From Marinomonas posidonica IVIA-Po-181 (GTDB lineage: Bacteria > Pseudomonadota > Gammaproteobacteria > Pseudomonadales > Marinomonadaceae): a DNA stretch of 64,000 nt. Positions 44,021 through 53,564 of the stretch are shown one piece after another. Where the stretch lies: positions 1,674,001 through 1,738,000 of the forward strand of contig NC_015559.1 in the NCBI RefSeq assembly GCF_000214215.1. The letters run 5' to 3'. The translations under genes were made by a program, and so were the position numbers. Under the pieces are notes generated by a model, which was not told where the DNA came from, ran no database searches, and saw only the letters and a list, made by a program, of their open reading frames with translations. Numbering within the stretch: position 1 is the stretch's first letter; each line of letters starts with the position of its first letter.

Positions 44021-44248
44021 GGGGAAACCGAGTTCAGCCAAAGCAGCAGCACCCAAAGTGGTATCAACACGGCTAACTTAATCATTATGGGTGAAGAAGC
44101 TCAGCAAGCGCTAACAGATGAAACGGCAGAGCAAGCCAGTGGTGCCTTAGACAACATCAACACATTGATTTACTTGGTCAACTCTACGACAGAACCATTT
44201 ATGCTGAAATTTTCAATAGTAAAAGGCAAAATCTGCCCCCAGAAATAG
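44021..44248 (+). pseudogene. Fragment of an FhaB/CdiA-type two-partner-secretion adhesin
   Basis: 75 codons without a proper start, closed by TAG at 44246-44248, with a TAA just upstream. The text Q-S-G-I-N-T-A-N-L-I-I-x-G-E-E-A-Q-Q-A-L-T-x-E-T-A-E-Q is like the conserved stretch near the C-terminal region of filamentous haemagglutinin / contact-dependent inhibition proteins (S-G-I-N-T-A-N-L-T-I-T-D-E-A-x-Q). No secretion partner, toxin tip or immunity gene is next to it, so it is an isolated relic. Match is from memory only. Confidence 0.5.
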
Positions 44249-44611
44249 GGAGTGTACTTACGTAGGGTGGGGAATAAATAATCAGAGGGGGTTAAGCTTT
44301 GGTCATGTATCCAAATATTTAAAGACTAAGTTTTGCATATACCATAAGTCCTTTGAGCTAGCATGGATTAGTTACCACTTTCAGTAAGGTGCATTCAAGA
44401 TATACAAGAATTACTTACCCTATTTCTGTTTTATTCTTACAGCTCAAACCTTTTTGATAAGAAATTGGCGAGGTCAATTTACCCACCTTATTAATTTTTT
44501 ATTTTATCGGAGGTTTTTTTATATCTTACATATTGCTATAAAGCCATTTCATGCAACTATTGATAATAGAAGTGTTAACTTTTATATATTTCACAAATAT
44601 GCTTGTTGATT
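44249..44611. other. AT-rich intergenic region
   Basis: About 360 AT-rich bases between the adhesin relic and the LysE gene. No gene, RNA or clear terminator seen. Confidence 0.45.
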
Positions 44612-45244
44612 TTACTCTGAACTTGCCTCGATAATTAATTTCAAGCCTAAGCTACCAATAATAAAACTTGCTACGCGATCTAAAACTGTTTTTAAATTTA
44701 AATATATTTTCCTAGGAGAATGTGAAGAGAGTGCTAAAGCAACAATAGCATACCAGCCAGCTTCAAGTATAAATAACATTAGAGCTAAAATAAGTATCAC
44801 CGAAATAGACAAATTGGTAGGAAGTAAAGCTGCAAAAACACTTCCATAAAATATAGCTGTCTTAGGGTTGCTTAGTTGAGTAATCAGCCCTATTTTGAAC
44901 GATTGGTAAACTTTATTTGGCTTTTCACCTGAGTCATTAACAATATCAACAGTCTGTTTTGAGCCTCGCCATATTACAACAGCAAGGTAGAGTAAATAGG
45001 CTCCGCCTAGTATTTTTAACGCCATGTATAGAGTAGGTATATTTAACAATACTGCTTGTAACCCCAAAAGTGCCAAAGTTGCAAAAAATAGAGCACCAAC
45101 TCCCATACCTAGAGCAGCTGCTAAACCGTCGGCTCTAGAGTTGGCTACCGCTGTTCGTGCCACTAATACAAAACTTGGACCAGGGCTCATTATGCCAAGG
45201 CTCATTACACCTAATATGCTTATGAGGGGCGCTATAAATTCCAT
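44612..45244 (-). CDS. LysE/RhtB family amino acid exporter
   Basis: 210 residues with about six hydrophobic segments. L-G-I-M-S-P-G-P-S-F-V-L-V near the start, A-L-G-M-G-V-G-A-L, G-A-Y-L-L-Y-L and Q-L-S-N-P-K-T-A-I-F are the LysE/RhtB signatures. The family exports amino acids such as threonine, homoserine or lysine. AT-rich like its surroundings; single gene. Confidence 0.9.
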   Translation of the reverse strand: MEFIAPLISILGVMSLGIMSPGPSFVLVARTAVANSRADGLAAALGMGVGALFFATLALLGLQAVLLNIPTLYMALKILGGAYLLYLAVVIWRGSKQTVDIVNDSGEKPNKVYQSFKIGLITQLSNPKTAIFYGSVFAALLPTNLSISVILILALMLFILEAGWYAIVALALSSHSPRKIYLNLKTVLDRVASFIIGSLGLKLIIEASSE

Positions 45245-45762
45245 ATTATATTCCTATAAAACCTTTTGTTGAAATTTGAATGACACTAATTAAAGCGTAA
45301 TTCTAATCGTTTATTATGTAGGTGCCTTAGTACTAATACTTACTTAGCAGGTACAGTACCAGAAAACCTAGGAAAGGTACGAATAAGTCTACTAAGCCTC
45401 AGTCTTTCAGAGAAATCGTCAAATAAGGCGCGACTCTGAAGGAATGTAGGTACCTTTCAAAGAGTCGCAACGCAGTAGGACGTTTTCTCTGAAAGACCCG
45501 TATGCTTACATGGATGTGGGTAATAAGAGCAACGCATAACCACAGGGATGTGGTGCAGTAGGGCAACGCAGGAGCAATTGCCGAGGCAAGAGGACTTGTT
45601 TGCACCTTCCTTAGATGGCAAAGCTGATCATAAGGATTATGTTCTTACAGAAGATGAAAGAGCAAGGAACTCTCGACTTATGACCTGTTGTTCTCGTTCA
45701 ATCACTCCATCTCTAACGCTAGACTTATAATTTAGTTAAATTGAACCATATAGATGGATCGT
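45245..45762. other. Gene-poor stretch with a palindromic repeat
   Basis: Besides the palindrome at 45402-45497, the motif GCAACGCA recurs three times (45465-45580) and CCACAGGGATGTGG (near 45540) is itself palindromic. Short open frames here have no ribosome sites. This looks like non-coding repeated sequence. Confidence 0.45.
45402..45497. repeat. 96-bp nested palindrome with 19-bp inverted ends
   Basis: Outer arms GTCTTTCAGAGAAA (45402-45415) and TTTCTCTGAAAGAC (45484-45497) are perfect complements and extend with one mismatch to 19 bp. Inside them GCGACTCT (45430-45437) pairs with AGAGTCGC (45461-45468). It could be a REP-type or MITE-like element; no target duplication was found. Confidence 0.6.
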
Positions 45763-46659
45763 TTATTGATTCACTGGAAAGTGCTTTTTCAAGAATGCCA
45801 TGACGTTAGGGACGTATTTTTCACTGTCAAAAATACGGGCGCTGTGGCCAACGCCTTGTTCTACGTATAGTTCGTTGTCGACACCGTATTGATCCAGCAA
45901 GGCTTTGAGGCTCTCACTTTGTGACAAGGGAACGCGTTTGTCTTGATCGCCGTGCAGTTGGATGTAAGCTGGCGAATTGGCATTGATGTAGCTAGTGGAA
46001 GAGGCTTGTTTGGCTAATTTTGGATTGTCAGTGGGAGCGCTACCAAGAAACATGGAAACAGAGGATCTTGGGCCGACTTTCTTGCCGCCTTTGGTGCCCA
46101 TAGCAAGTAGGTCCGTAGGCCCAAAGAAGCTGACTACCGCTTTGACTTGGTAGTTGGGTTGAGCGTAAAAATCGACCTTCTCATAAGCGGCGTTCGTGGC
46201 ACCAATAAAGCCAGCCAAGTGGCCGCCGGCTGATCGCCCCATTATCACTAATTCATCGGCTTTTAGATTGTAAGCGTCAGCGTGTTTATGAATAAAGTTG
46301 ATGGCGTCGTTAATGTCCTGCACTGGGGCAGGAAAGCTGGCGTCGCCGCTGAGTCGATAATCAACCGAAACTAAAGCGTAACCTTCTTTTAATACTGAGT
46401 TTAGAAGCAGTGGATTTTTATTGGGAATGGCGTCTTTGCTGCCACGTTTCCAAGCGCCACCATGAACCCAGACCAATAGTGGATGTTTTTGGTCGGGTTT
46501 AATCGTGGGGAGGTAGATGTCCAGTTTGATGTCTTTGTTATCAACTTGCTTAAAGCGAATGTTTTTCTCAAGGGTGTAATGATTCTGCAGAGCGTCTGCG
46601 GCGTTGGCACTGGATAAGCCAATTAAAGAAACGGTTAATGCGCTTAGTAGTTTTTTCAT
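45763..46659 (-). CDS. Secreted alpha/beta hydrolase (BD-FAE / carboxylesterase-like)
   Basis: Start set at ATG 46659, after AAGGA, because it begins a signal peptide (M-K-K-L-L-S-A-L-T-V-S-L-I-G-L-S-S-A-N-A-A); the open frame continues 27 codons upstream. 298 residues. Oxyanion H-G-G-A-W, nucleophile in G-R-S-A-G-G, H-G-D-Q-D-K-R-V-P and the final V-G-H-S-A-R complete a Ser-Asp-His triad. Periplasmic or secreted esterase, perhaps on acylated sugars. A Fur-like box (46689-46707) lies 30 bases upstream. Confidence 0.85.
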   Translation of the reverse strand: MKKLLSALTVSLIGLSSANAADALQNHYTLEKNIRFKQVDNKDIKLDIYLPTIKPDQKHPLLVWVHGGAWKRGSKDAIPNKNPLLLNSVLKEGYALVSVDYRLSGDASFPAPVQDINDAINFIHKHADAYNLKADELVIMGRSAGGHLAGFIGATNAAYEKVDFYAQPNYQVKAVVSFFGPTDLLAMGTKGGKKVGPRSSVSMFLGSAPTDNPKLAKQASSTSYINANSPAYIQLHGDQDKRVPLSQSESLKALLDQYGVDNELYVEQGVGHSARIFDSEKYVPNVMAFLKKHFPVNQ

Positions 46660-46688
46660 ACATTCCTTAAGAGTGAAGATGGTTAGGC

Positions 46689-46707
46689 GATATTGATAAA
46701 TGATATC
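46689..46707 (-). promoter_or_regulatory. Fur-like box upstream of the esterase gene
   Basis: GATATTGATAAATGATATC matches the 19-bp Fur consensus GATAATGATAATCATTATC at 14 positions. Iron control of the esterase is inferred. Confidence 0.35.
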
Positions 46708-46887
46708 TTTTCTCAATTGGAGCGAAAAGTGAATAGACACTTCTTTACATTGTGGTTTCTGCTGATAATGCTTGTTTTTGAGCTTTGAAACGCATTCATT
46801 TCACTAAGGGATTGTTAGTAAGGTTTTGAAAATACTTATAAAATTGCATTTTTTTGAGCGGCTTGTCTTGCCTTTTGTCTATATGGG

Positions 46888-46901
46888 TATCATTATCATT
46901 A
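46888..46901 (+). promoter_or_regulatory. Fur-like box upstream of the EAL gene
   Basis: TATCATTATCATTA is two and a half Fur hexamers in a row (AATGATAATGATA on the other strand), 11 bases before the first possible start of the EAL gene. Confidence 0.4.
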
Positions 46902-46911
46902 GCCTTTTTTA

Positions 46912-47658
46912 GTGGTTAGATATGGCTTGTATAGAATGTTATCCAATAGAAAGTTATTAGAGTTAATTGAGTCACAACGTTTTGGGGTGGAGTTTCAACC
47001 GATTATTGAATTAAAGAGTGGTGATGCGTACGCGTATGAAGCGTTATCACGTTTTAGAATGGCGGATGGTAGTTTGATTCGTCCTGACTTTGTGTATGCG
47101 GCTTTGCATGATAACCCGCTGCTATTATTGCAAGTTGAGTTGGCGCAAAAACGCATTCAGCTGGAAGGATTGTCCCGTCAGCAAAGGGTGTTTGTAAATC
47201 TGGATCAGGATGCCTTTTATGCGTGTGGGACAGACGTCGAAGATAATCCTTTCATAGAGTTAATCCAAGATCATGACCAAGATCGAGTCATTGTTGAATT
47301 GATTGAGAATTCAGCAATGAGTGATGCTTTAATGAGTTTGTCTATGATTGAAGTGTTTAATAAGCTTGGTGTCAGAACGGCTTTGGATGACTTATGTAAC
47401 CCTAAATCCATGCTGTCAGTTGCGGTGCTACAGTTAGTTGAATGGGTTAAATTGGATAAATGTGTGCTAGAACAAAGATTAGATGCTAATTTTATGGTGT
47501 TCGTTGAAAAAATGATCGACTTTGCTAAGGTGACCGGTAAAAAAGTGGTGTTGGAAGGAGTGGAAGAGGAGTCTGATCTGGCATTTGCTCATCACATCGG
47601 GGTGGATTATGTGCAAGGTTTTTATTTCAAAGACCGTTTTGTATCAGAGTGGACTTAG
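46912..47658 (+). CDS. EAL-domain protein (cyclic di-GMP phosphodiesterase family)
   Basis: 248 residues from GTG 46912; ATG 46936 is an alternative. It is an EAL domain alone: Y-E-A-L-S-R (about 43-48), F-V-N-L-D-Q, V-E-L-I-E-N, A-L-D-D-L-C-N-P-K-S, W-V-K-L-D-K, V-L-E-G-V-E-E and V-Q-G-F-Y-F. The metal and catalytic positions (E, N, E, D-D, K, E, Q) are present, but loop 6 has D-D-L-C-N-P in place of D-D-F-G-T-G, which may weaken activity or dimer control. No sensor domain or membrane segment. Confidence 0.87.
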   Translation: MVRYGLYRMLSNRKLLELIESQRFGVEFQPIIELKSGDAYAYEALSRFRMADGSLIRPDFVYAALHDNPLLLLQVELAQKRIQLEGLSRQQRVFVNLDQDAFYACGTDVEDNPFIELIQDHDQDRVIVELIENSAMSDALMSLSMIEVFNKLGVRTALDDLCNPKSMLSVAVLQLVEWVKLDKCVLEQRLDANFMVFVEKMIDFAKVTGKKVVLEGVEEESDLAFAHHIGVDYVQGFYFKDRFVSEWT

Positions 47659-47848
47659 TTTTCTAAAGGGGTATTTAGGGATCGTTATTTTGTTTTTGGG
47701 AATGCGACTTTTGTGTAAATATTGAACGAAAATGAAGGCCCAACTCATTTAGTCCAAACCATTGATTCTAAAGCTATTGATAAATGCTCACCTGTGTAAG
47801 ATACTTGTTTAATATTTGTGTCCGTTATTTGTAAATAAAGGGAAGCTT

Positions 47849-50107
47849 ATGCTCAGAAAAACCCTCGTCAGTATTGCTGTGTCTGGAGCTTTGTATGTCT
47901 CCAGCAGTTACGCGCTAGAGTTGGGTGAGTTAACCTCGCAGTCAAGCTTAAACGAGCCATACCGCGGGAAAATTGAGCTTTCTGATGTGGGCGCATTAAC
48001 CAGTGACGATATTTTGGTGCGCTTAGGCAGCGAAAGTGAATTCCGTCAGGCTGGCTTTATGCCGACCCGTGTTTTATCTCAATTGAAGTTTGATGTGGCG
48101 CAGGATAACGGCGACTTCATCGTTTCTGTCTCCTCCGATCGTCCTTTGATGGTTGATGAATTGCATTTTGTGCTGGCTGCTCGCTGGCCAAGTGGCCAAG
48201 TGGTACGAGAGTATCAAGTTCCACTTAATCAGACCGCATTGGTTGATAAAGCGCAAAGTGAGGTGGTGCAAGCGGCACCAGTGACGTCAACGCCGACTCC
48301 TACCGCAAATCAAGCAACGGATGCATCTGTGTTTACAGAGGCAACGTCGACGGCTGAGAAGATGCCTATTCAAAGCGAATTGGATGTGGTCAAAGGTAAT
48401 ACCCTTTGGTCTATCGCTGGCCGTAATCGTCCGACGAATCAATTGACCATTTATCAAACCATGATGGCGATTCAGGCGTTGAACAAAGACGCTTTCTATT
48501 CTGAGAACATTAATTTGCTGAAAGAGGGGGCCGTGCTGCGTCTTCCAACACAAGAGCAAATTGCCCTGTTTAACAATAATGTTTCCAAAGCCGAATTTCA
48601 GCGACAACATGCGGCTTGGATGGCCTTAAAGGCGACCAAAGGCGATCAAGGAAATGTTGAGCAAGCACAACTTAATACTCAGGCCAAGGCTAAGCCAGCG
48701 GCGAGTGCGGCGGAGAAAACCGGCGATCAATTAACCTTGGCGTCGGGCCAAAGTGTGCTGCCTGAAAAAGAATCCAGTTCAAACGCGGGTGACAGTAATA
48801 GTGCGATGGTGGACTCGTTAAAGAGTGAGCTGTCTGCGTCACAAGAAATGCTAGACAAAGAAAAGCGTGAGAAAGGTGAGTTATCTGACAAGCTCACAGA
48901 CCTAAACAAGCAATTAGAAACGCTTGAAAAACTGATCAGTCTAAAAGACAAACAAATGGCGGAATTGCAGCAGCAATTTGCCAGTGCTCAACAGGCTCTA
49001 CAAGAGCAAAAAAATACCGTCGATCAGCTTTTAGAGGCGGATCAGATTCGTCGAGAAAAAGAGCTAGCTGAAGCGAACTCTTTGATGAATACGATTTTCG
49101 GTAACCCTATTATTATGGCGATTGGGGCTGGGGTATTGCTTCTATTAGGCTTCTTGATTGGCTTAATTATGCGTCGTGCAGGTAAGAAGCAAGCTGAGGG
49201 ACTAGAAAACTCAAAAAAGGATGAATTTGATTTATCAACTGCGGCGGCGGTGGCTCCTGTTGCGGCGGCCGTGGCGTTGGATGAGACAACTGATGAACTG
49301 GACGTGAAAGAGGATATAGCGGAAGAAGATCCTTTTGCATTCGATTTTGATACGCCAGAAGAAGATGAGCCAGAGGATTTTAACTCTTTTGATGAAGAGG
49401 TCGCTTCAACAGATTTCCCAGAAGTGGCTGATGACATGGATATGGGCTTTGAGGATGAGTCAGCCGCGGAAGACATACTTGAAAGCGCTGACGAGCCAGA
49501 GGAAGAGTTTCCTGGGTTTGAAGACATAGACGATTTGCCGGATCCAGTGTTGGATCTTGATGAAGATGATGTGGCAGAAGAAGCGTTTGATGGTGATGAT
49601 ATCCCAACCATGGAGCCTGAGGCGGATGATTTTGACGCTTTAGATGAGCCAGAGGCAGAAGACGATCTGTCAGAGTTCACCGCGCCAGACGATCTACAGA
49701 TTGACAGTGAAGAAGAGTCTTTTGTGTCAAATTTGTTGGAAGACACTGAGCAAGAAGATGTGGATGAGTCTGCTATCTTTAGTGGTATACCAGATGACAG
49801 CGTTGAGAATTCAATTGAAGAGACACTTGCAGGAATGCAGGACGAAGTCGAAGAAATTGACGTGCCAGCATTTGGTGAAGCAGAGGCCGCCTCTGATGAA
49901 GAAATCAGTGATGACGAAGAGGAATTTGATTTCTTTGATGCCAGTGGTGATGAGGTTGCCACAAAACTTGACCTAGCAAGAGCCTACATGGATATGGGTG
50001 ACGAAGAAGGTGCGCGAGTCATTTTAGAAGATGTGGTTGAATCAGGTAATGAACAACAAATCGCCGAAGCACAAAGTATGATGGAGCGAATGTTCCCAAG
50101 TGACTAA
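47849..50107 (+). CDS. fimV: FimV-like pole / pilus assembly protein
   Basis: Start set at ATG 47849 after GGGA, which begins a signal peptide ending S-S-S-Y-A. 752 residues: N-terminal FimV domain (L-E-L-G-E-L-x-x-x-S-x-L-N-E-P), LysM at about 177-235 (V-K-G-N-T-L-W-S-I-A), coiled coil 320-408, membrane segment 421-441, a very acidic stretch 457-700 and the TPR-like FimV C-terminal domain (T-K-L-D-L-A-R-A-Y-M-D-M-G-D). FimV/HubP organises the cell pole, type IV pili and chemosensory arrays. The truA GTG overlaps its stop. Confidence 0.9.
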   Translation: MLRKTLVSIAVSGALYVSSSYALELGELTSQSSLNEPYRGKIELSDVGALTSDDILVRLGSESEFRQAGFMPTRVLSQLKFDVAQDNGDFIVSVSSDRPLMVDELHFVLAARWPSGQVVREYQVPLNQTALVDKAQSEVVQAAPVTSTPTPTANQATDASVFTEATSTAEKMPIQSELDVVKGNTLWSIAGRNRPTNQLTIYQTMMAIQALNKDAFYSENINLLKEGAVLRLPTQEQIALFNNNVSKAEFQRQHAAWMALKATKGDQGNVEQAQLNTQAKAKPAASAAEKTGDQLTLASGQSVLPEKESSSNAGDSNSAMVDSLKSELSASQEMLDKEKREKGELSDKLTDLNKQLETLEKLISLKDKQMAELQQQFASAQQALQEQKNTVDQLLEADQIRREKELAEANSLMNTIFGNPIIMAIGAGVLLLLGFLIGLIMRRAGKKQAEGLENSKKDEFDLSTAAAVAPVAAAVALDETTDELDVKEDIAEEDPFAFDFDTPEEDEPEDFNSFDEEVASTDFPEVADDMDMGFEDESAAEDILESADEPEEEFPGFEDIDDLPDPVLDLDEDDVAEEAFDGDDIPTMEPEADDFDALDEPEAEDDLSEFTAPDDLQIDSEEESFVSNLLEDTEQEDVDESAIFSGIPDDSVENSIEETLAGMQDEVEEIDVPAFGEAEAASDEEISDDEEEFDFFDASGDEVATKLDLARAYMDMGDEEGARVILEDVVESGNEQQIAEAQSMMERMFPSD

Positions 50108-50924
50108 GAAAGTAGTATTGGTCGTTGAGTATAACGGCTCAGCGTATAAGGGCTGGCAAGCCCAAAAGTTTGATGTTCCAAGTGTTCAAGAAAATTTAGA
50201 AAAAGCCTTGTCTGTGATCGCCAATCATACTGTGAAAGTAGTATGTGCAGGGCGCACAGACTCAGGTGTTCATGCTAGCGCACAAGTTGTGCATTTTGAG
50301 ACTCAGGCCGAGCGAAGTGAGCGAGCTTGGACTCTGGGTGTTAATACTTACCTTCCTGATGATATTTCCGTTGTTGCAGCCCGTCATGTAGACGATGACT
50401 TTCATGCTAGATTTAGCGCATTAAGCCGTCGCTATCGTTATGTGATATATCAAGCCGATTTTTGCCCAGCCATCTTGGTAAAAGGGGTGACTTGGACGTA
50501 CAAATCACTTGATGTTAATGTGATGCGACAAGCTGCTAAGACCTTTATTGGTACACATGACTTTTCTTCCTTCCGGGCGGTCGGATGTCAAGCCAATACG
50601 CCAGTTCGCACTATCTTAAATTTTGATGTCCATCAGCTTGGGCAGTACATTGTTCTGGATGTGCGGGCGAATGCTTTCCTGCATCATATGATACGAAATT
50701 TTGCCGGAGTGCTGATGACGATTGGGGCAGGCGAGCAACCACTGGAATGGGCGCAGCAAGTGTTAGACGCAAAAGATAGGACGAAAGGTGGTATTACAGC
50801 ATCGCCTTATGGCTTGTATTTTGTCGACGCAGAATACCCAGAGCACTTTAATGTGCCTGTGTGCAAATTAGGCCCTCATTTTTTACCCTTTGTAGACGAG
50901 TCCAGTTATGAGTTGTCGAGTTAA
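50100..50924 (+). CDS. truA: tRNA pseudouridine(38-40) synthase
   Basis: 274 residues from GTG 50100. Y-N-G-S-A-Y-K-G-W-Q, the catalytic Asp in A-G-R-T-D-S-G-V-H-A-x-x-Q-V, and A-F-L-H-H-M-I-R-N are standard TruA. It modifies the anticodon stem-loop of many tRNAs. Overlaps fimV by 8 bases and trpF by 17, as in Pseudomonas-type clusters. Confidence 0.96.
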   Translation: MTKKVVLVVEYNGSAYKGWQAQKFDVPSVQENLEKALSVIANHTVKVVCAGRTDSGVHASAQVVHFETQAERSERAWTLGVNTYLPDDISVVAARHVDDDFHARFSALSRRYRYVIYQADFCPAILVKGVTWTYKSLDVNVMRQAAKTFIGTHDFSSFRAVGCQANTPVRTILNFDVHQLGQYIVLDVRANAFLHHMIRNFAGVLMTIGAGEQPLEWAQQVLDAKDRTKGGITASPYGLYFVDAEYPEHFNVPVCKLGPHFLPFVDESSYELSS

Positions 50925-51525
50925 AATCTGTGGTATTACCAATTTAGCGGATGCGTTAGCTGCGTGTGAAGCGGGTGCTGACGCCTTGGGTTTTGTGTTT
51001 TATGAAAAGAGTCCGCGTTACGTTAGCCCAAATGTGGCCAATGACATTGTCGCTCAACTACCGCCATTTGTGGTGCCAGTCGCTTTGTTTGTGGATGCGG
51101 AAAAGAGTTTGATTGAGTCTGTTATTGGTCCAAGTGATCGTTGGATGATTCAGTTTCATGGTGATGAATCTGAGGCTGAATGTCGGTCTTACCAGCGTCA
51201 ATATCTGAAAGTTTTACGGGTGAAAGAGGGTGATGACATTGCTAACAGTGTGTCACAATACCCCAGTGCGAGTGCCATTTTATTGGATGCTTATAAAAAA
51301 GGCGTTCCAGGTGGTACAGGCGAAACCTTTAACTGGTCTTTGATTCCGACTAATTTGCCCAAGCCCATCGTGTTAGCGGGCGGTTTAACCCCTGATAATG
51401 TGGCTCAGGCAGTGGCTCAAGTCGCCCCTTATGCTGTCGATGTGAGCGGTGGTGTTGAGCAATCAAAAGGCCTTAAAAATAATTCAAAAGTGACAGAGTT
51501 TATAGCGGGAGCAAAACGTGGATAG
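50908..51525 (+). CDS. trpF: Phosphoribosylanthranilate isomerase
   Basis: 205 residues, a free-standing TrpF barrel. [11 protein letters not shown] (catalytic Cys), [19 protein letters not shown] and the catalytic Asp in L-L-D-A-Y are present, with [10 protein letters not shown] near the end. Third-from-last step of tryptophan synthesis. Start and stop overlap truA and trpB. Confidence 0.96.
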   Translation: MSCRVKICGITNLADALAACEAGADALGFVFYEKSPRYVSPNVANDIVAQLPPFVVPVALFVDAEKSLIESVIGPSDRWMIQFHGDESEAECRSYQRQYLKVLRVKEGDDIANSVSQYPSASAILLDAYKKGVPGGTGETFNWSLIPTNLPKPIVLAGGLTPDNVAQAVAQVAPYAVDVSGGVEQSKGLKNNSKVTEFIAGAKRG

Positions 51526-52729
51526 CAAGAAAAATCATACCAATCTGCCAGATGAACACGGGCGTTTTGGTGATTATGGTGGTGTGTTTGTTTCCGAAAC
51601 CCTGATGTCGGCACTAGACGACTTGTCGAAAATGTATGAGACCTTATCAAAAGACGCGGATTTTCACGCGGCGTTTGATTACGATTTGGCTCATTATGTG
51701 GGTCGGCCTTCGCCTTTGTACTTTGCTGAACGCCTGACACAAAAAGCCGGTGGGGCAAAAATTTATTTAAAGCGTGAAGACCTGAACCACACGGGTGCGC
51801 ATAAGATCAACAACACCATAGGTCAGGCATTGCTGGCTAAGCATATGGGGAAACCGAATATTATTGCTGAGACGGGGGCTGGTCAGCATGGTGTTGCATC
51901 GGCAACGGTTGCTGCTCGCCTTGGTTTGAAATGCAAGGTGTTTATGGGGGCGGAGGACATTCGTCGTCAATCTCTAAATGTTTATCGCATGAAGTTGTTG
52001 GGCGCAGAGGTGATTCCGGTTGAATCGGGAACGCAAACCTTGAAAGACGCGTTGAATGAAGCCATGCGTTACTGGGTTGGCAATGTTGATGATACCTTTT
52101 ACATCATAGGTACCGCAGCAGGTCCACACCCTTACCCTAAGTTAGTACGTGATTTTCAGGCGATTATTGGCCGTGAAACCAAGCAACAGTGTATTGAGCA
52201 TGAAGGTCGTTTGCCAGATGCTGTAGTGGCTTGTGTTGGTGGCGGTTCCAATGCGATTGGTATGTTTTACCCTTTCATTGAAGATGAGTCTGTTGCTATG
52301 TACGGTGTTGAAGCGGGCGGAGATGGTCTGGAAACGGGTCGTCATGCTGCGCCGTTATCGGCTGGTCGTCCAGGTGTACTGCATGGTAATCGAACTTATG
52401 TTATGGCTGATGATGACGGGCAAATTATCGGCACCCACTCAATTTCGGCTGGACTTGATTACCCAGGTGTAGGGCCAGAGCACGCGTGGTTGAAAGATGT
52501 TGGTCGTGCCAATTATGTGGCCATCAATGATGATGAAGCCATGGATGCGTTCCGTGATTTAACGCGTCTTGAAGGCATTATGCCAGCATTAGAGTCCAGT
52601 CACGCGGTGGCCTATGGTATGAAGCTTGCGGCGACCATGAATCCGGACCAAGTGGTTGTGGTGAATTTGTCTGGGCGTGGTGATAAAGATATTTTGACAG
52701 TCGCTGAATTGGATGGGATTGAAGTATGA
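51518..52729 (+). CDS. trpB: Tryptophan synthase beta chain
   Basis: 403 residues from GTG 51518. The PLP Lys lies in H-T-G-A-H-K-I-N-N (about 93), the serine-binding E-T-G-A-G-Q-H-G and the PLP phosphate loop G-G-G-S-N-A-I-G are intact. Joins indole from TrpA to serine. Overlaps trpF by 8 and trpA by 4 bases, ensuring matched synthesis. Confidence 0.97.
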   Translation: MDSKKNHTNLPDEHGRFGDYGGVFVSETLMSALDDLSKMYETLSKDADFHAAFDYDLAHYVGRPSPLYFAERLTQKAGGAKIYLKREDLNHTGAHKINNTIGQALLAKHMGKPNIIAETGAGQHGVASATVAARLGLKCKVFMGAEDIRRQSLNVYRMKLLGAEVIPVESGTQTLKDALNEAMRYWVGNVDDTFYIIGTAAGPHPYPKLVRDFQAIIGRETKQQCIEHEGRLPDAVVACVGGGSNAIGMFYPFIEDESVAMYGVEAGGDGLETGRHAAPLSAGRPGVLHGNRTYVMADDDGQIIGTHSISAGLDYPGVGPEHAWLKDVGRANYVAINDDEAMDAFRDLTRLEGIMPALESSHAVAYGMKLAATMNPDQVVVVNLSGRGDKDILTVAELDGIEV

Positions 52730-53532
52730 GTCGCATAAAGCAATGTTTTGAAAATTTAGAAAAATCTGGTAAAAAGGCGCTCATTCCATATATCACGGCA
52801 GGTGACCCTTCTCCAAAGCACACAGTGACCATGATGAATGCGCTAGTGGATGCGGGTGCCGATGTAATTGAGATCGGTATGCCGTTCTCTGATCCAATGG
52901 CGGATGGTCCGGTTATTCAGCTTGCCTGTGAACGCAGTTTGGCCGCTGGCACCAGTGTCCGAAAAGTATTGGAAATCATTGCTGAGTTTAGGCAAGGCAA
53001 TAGCACTACCCCAGTGGTTTTGATGGGCTATTTAAACCCAATTGAGTTCTTTGGTTATCAAGAATTTGCTGATGCAGCAAAAGAAGCTGGGGTAGATGGC
53101 GTTTTATTAGTAGATCTGACTCCAGAAGAGGCGACAGATGTAGTAGAATGCTTCCGACAAAATGAGATTGATCTGATTTACTTGCTGTCTCCGACTACCA
53201 CGCTTGAGCGAGCAAAGAAAATTTGTGCCCTAGCGTCTGGTTATGTGTATTACGTTTCAGTAAAAGGCGTAACAGGTTCAAGTGAATTGGACGTGGACAG
53301 TGTTAAGCAGCATGTAGAGACTTTACGCAGTGTAACGTCATTACCGATTGGGGTAGGTTTTGGCATCCGTGATGCAAAAACGGCCGCCGCGGTGAGTCGT
53401 TGCTCTGATGGTGTGATTGTCGGTAGCGTATTAGTGAATTGCATTGCTGAAAATAAAGATCAACAAAAAGAATATATAGCTGACGCTCTAGGGGCAATTT
53501 TGACTCCGATGCGTAGTGAAATGGACGCCTGA
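52726..53532 (+). CDS. trpA: Tryptophan synthase alpha chain
   Basis: 268 residues. Y-I-T-A-G-D-P-S, the catalytic Glu in [15 protein letters not shown] and Asp in [11 protein letters not shown], and V-G-F-G-I-R are present. Releases indole from indole-glycerol phosphate inside the alpha-beta complex. Confidence 0.97.
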   Translation: MSRIKQCFENLEKSGKKALIPYITAGDPSPKHTVTMMNALVDAGADVIEIGMPFSDPMADGPVIQLACERSLAAGTSVRKVLEIIAEFRQGNSTTPVVLMGYLNPIEFFGYQEFADAAKEAGVDGVLLVDLTPEEATDVVECFRQNEIDLIYLLSPTTTLERAKKICALASGYVYYVSVKGVTGSSELDVDSVKQHVETLRSVTSLPIGVGFGIRDAKTAAAVSRCSDGVIVGSVLVNCIAENKDQQKEYIADALGAILTPMRSEMDA

Positions 53533-53564
53533 GTGGCAGCAAATACAGAAGTATGGAGAAATAA

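Noticed and set aside
45402-45497. Integron attC site
   Set aside because: The arms lack the GTTRRRY / RYYYAAC core boxes, and no integrase or cassette array is near.
45399-45730. Two open frames of 60-68 codons on opposite strands
   Set aside because: They lie over the palindromic repeat, overlap each other and lack ribosome sites; more likely non-coding repeat.
49042-49962. 306-codon Ser-rich open frame on the minus strand
   Set aside because: It is the antisense of the acidic, low-complexity part of fimV (Glu/Asp codons read backwards as Ser/Phe); no ribosome site and fimV is well supported.
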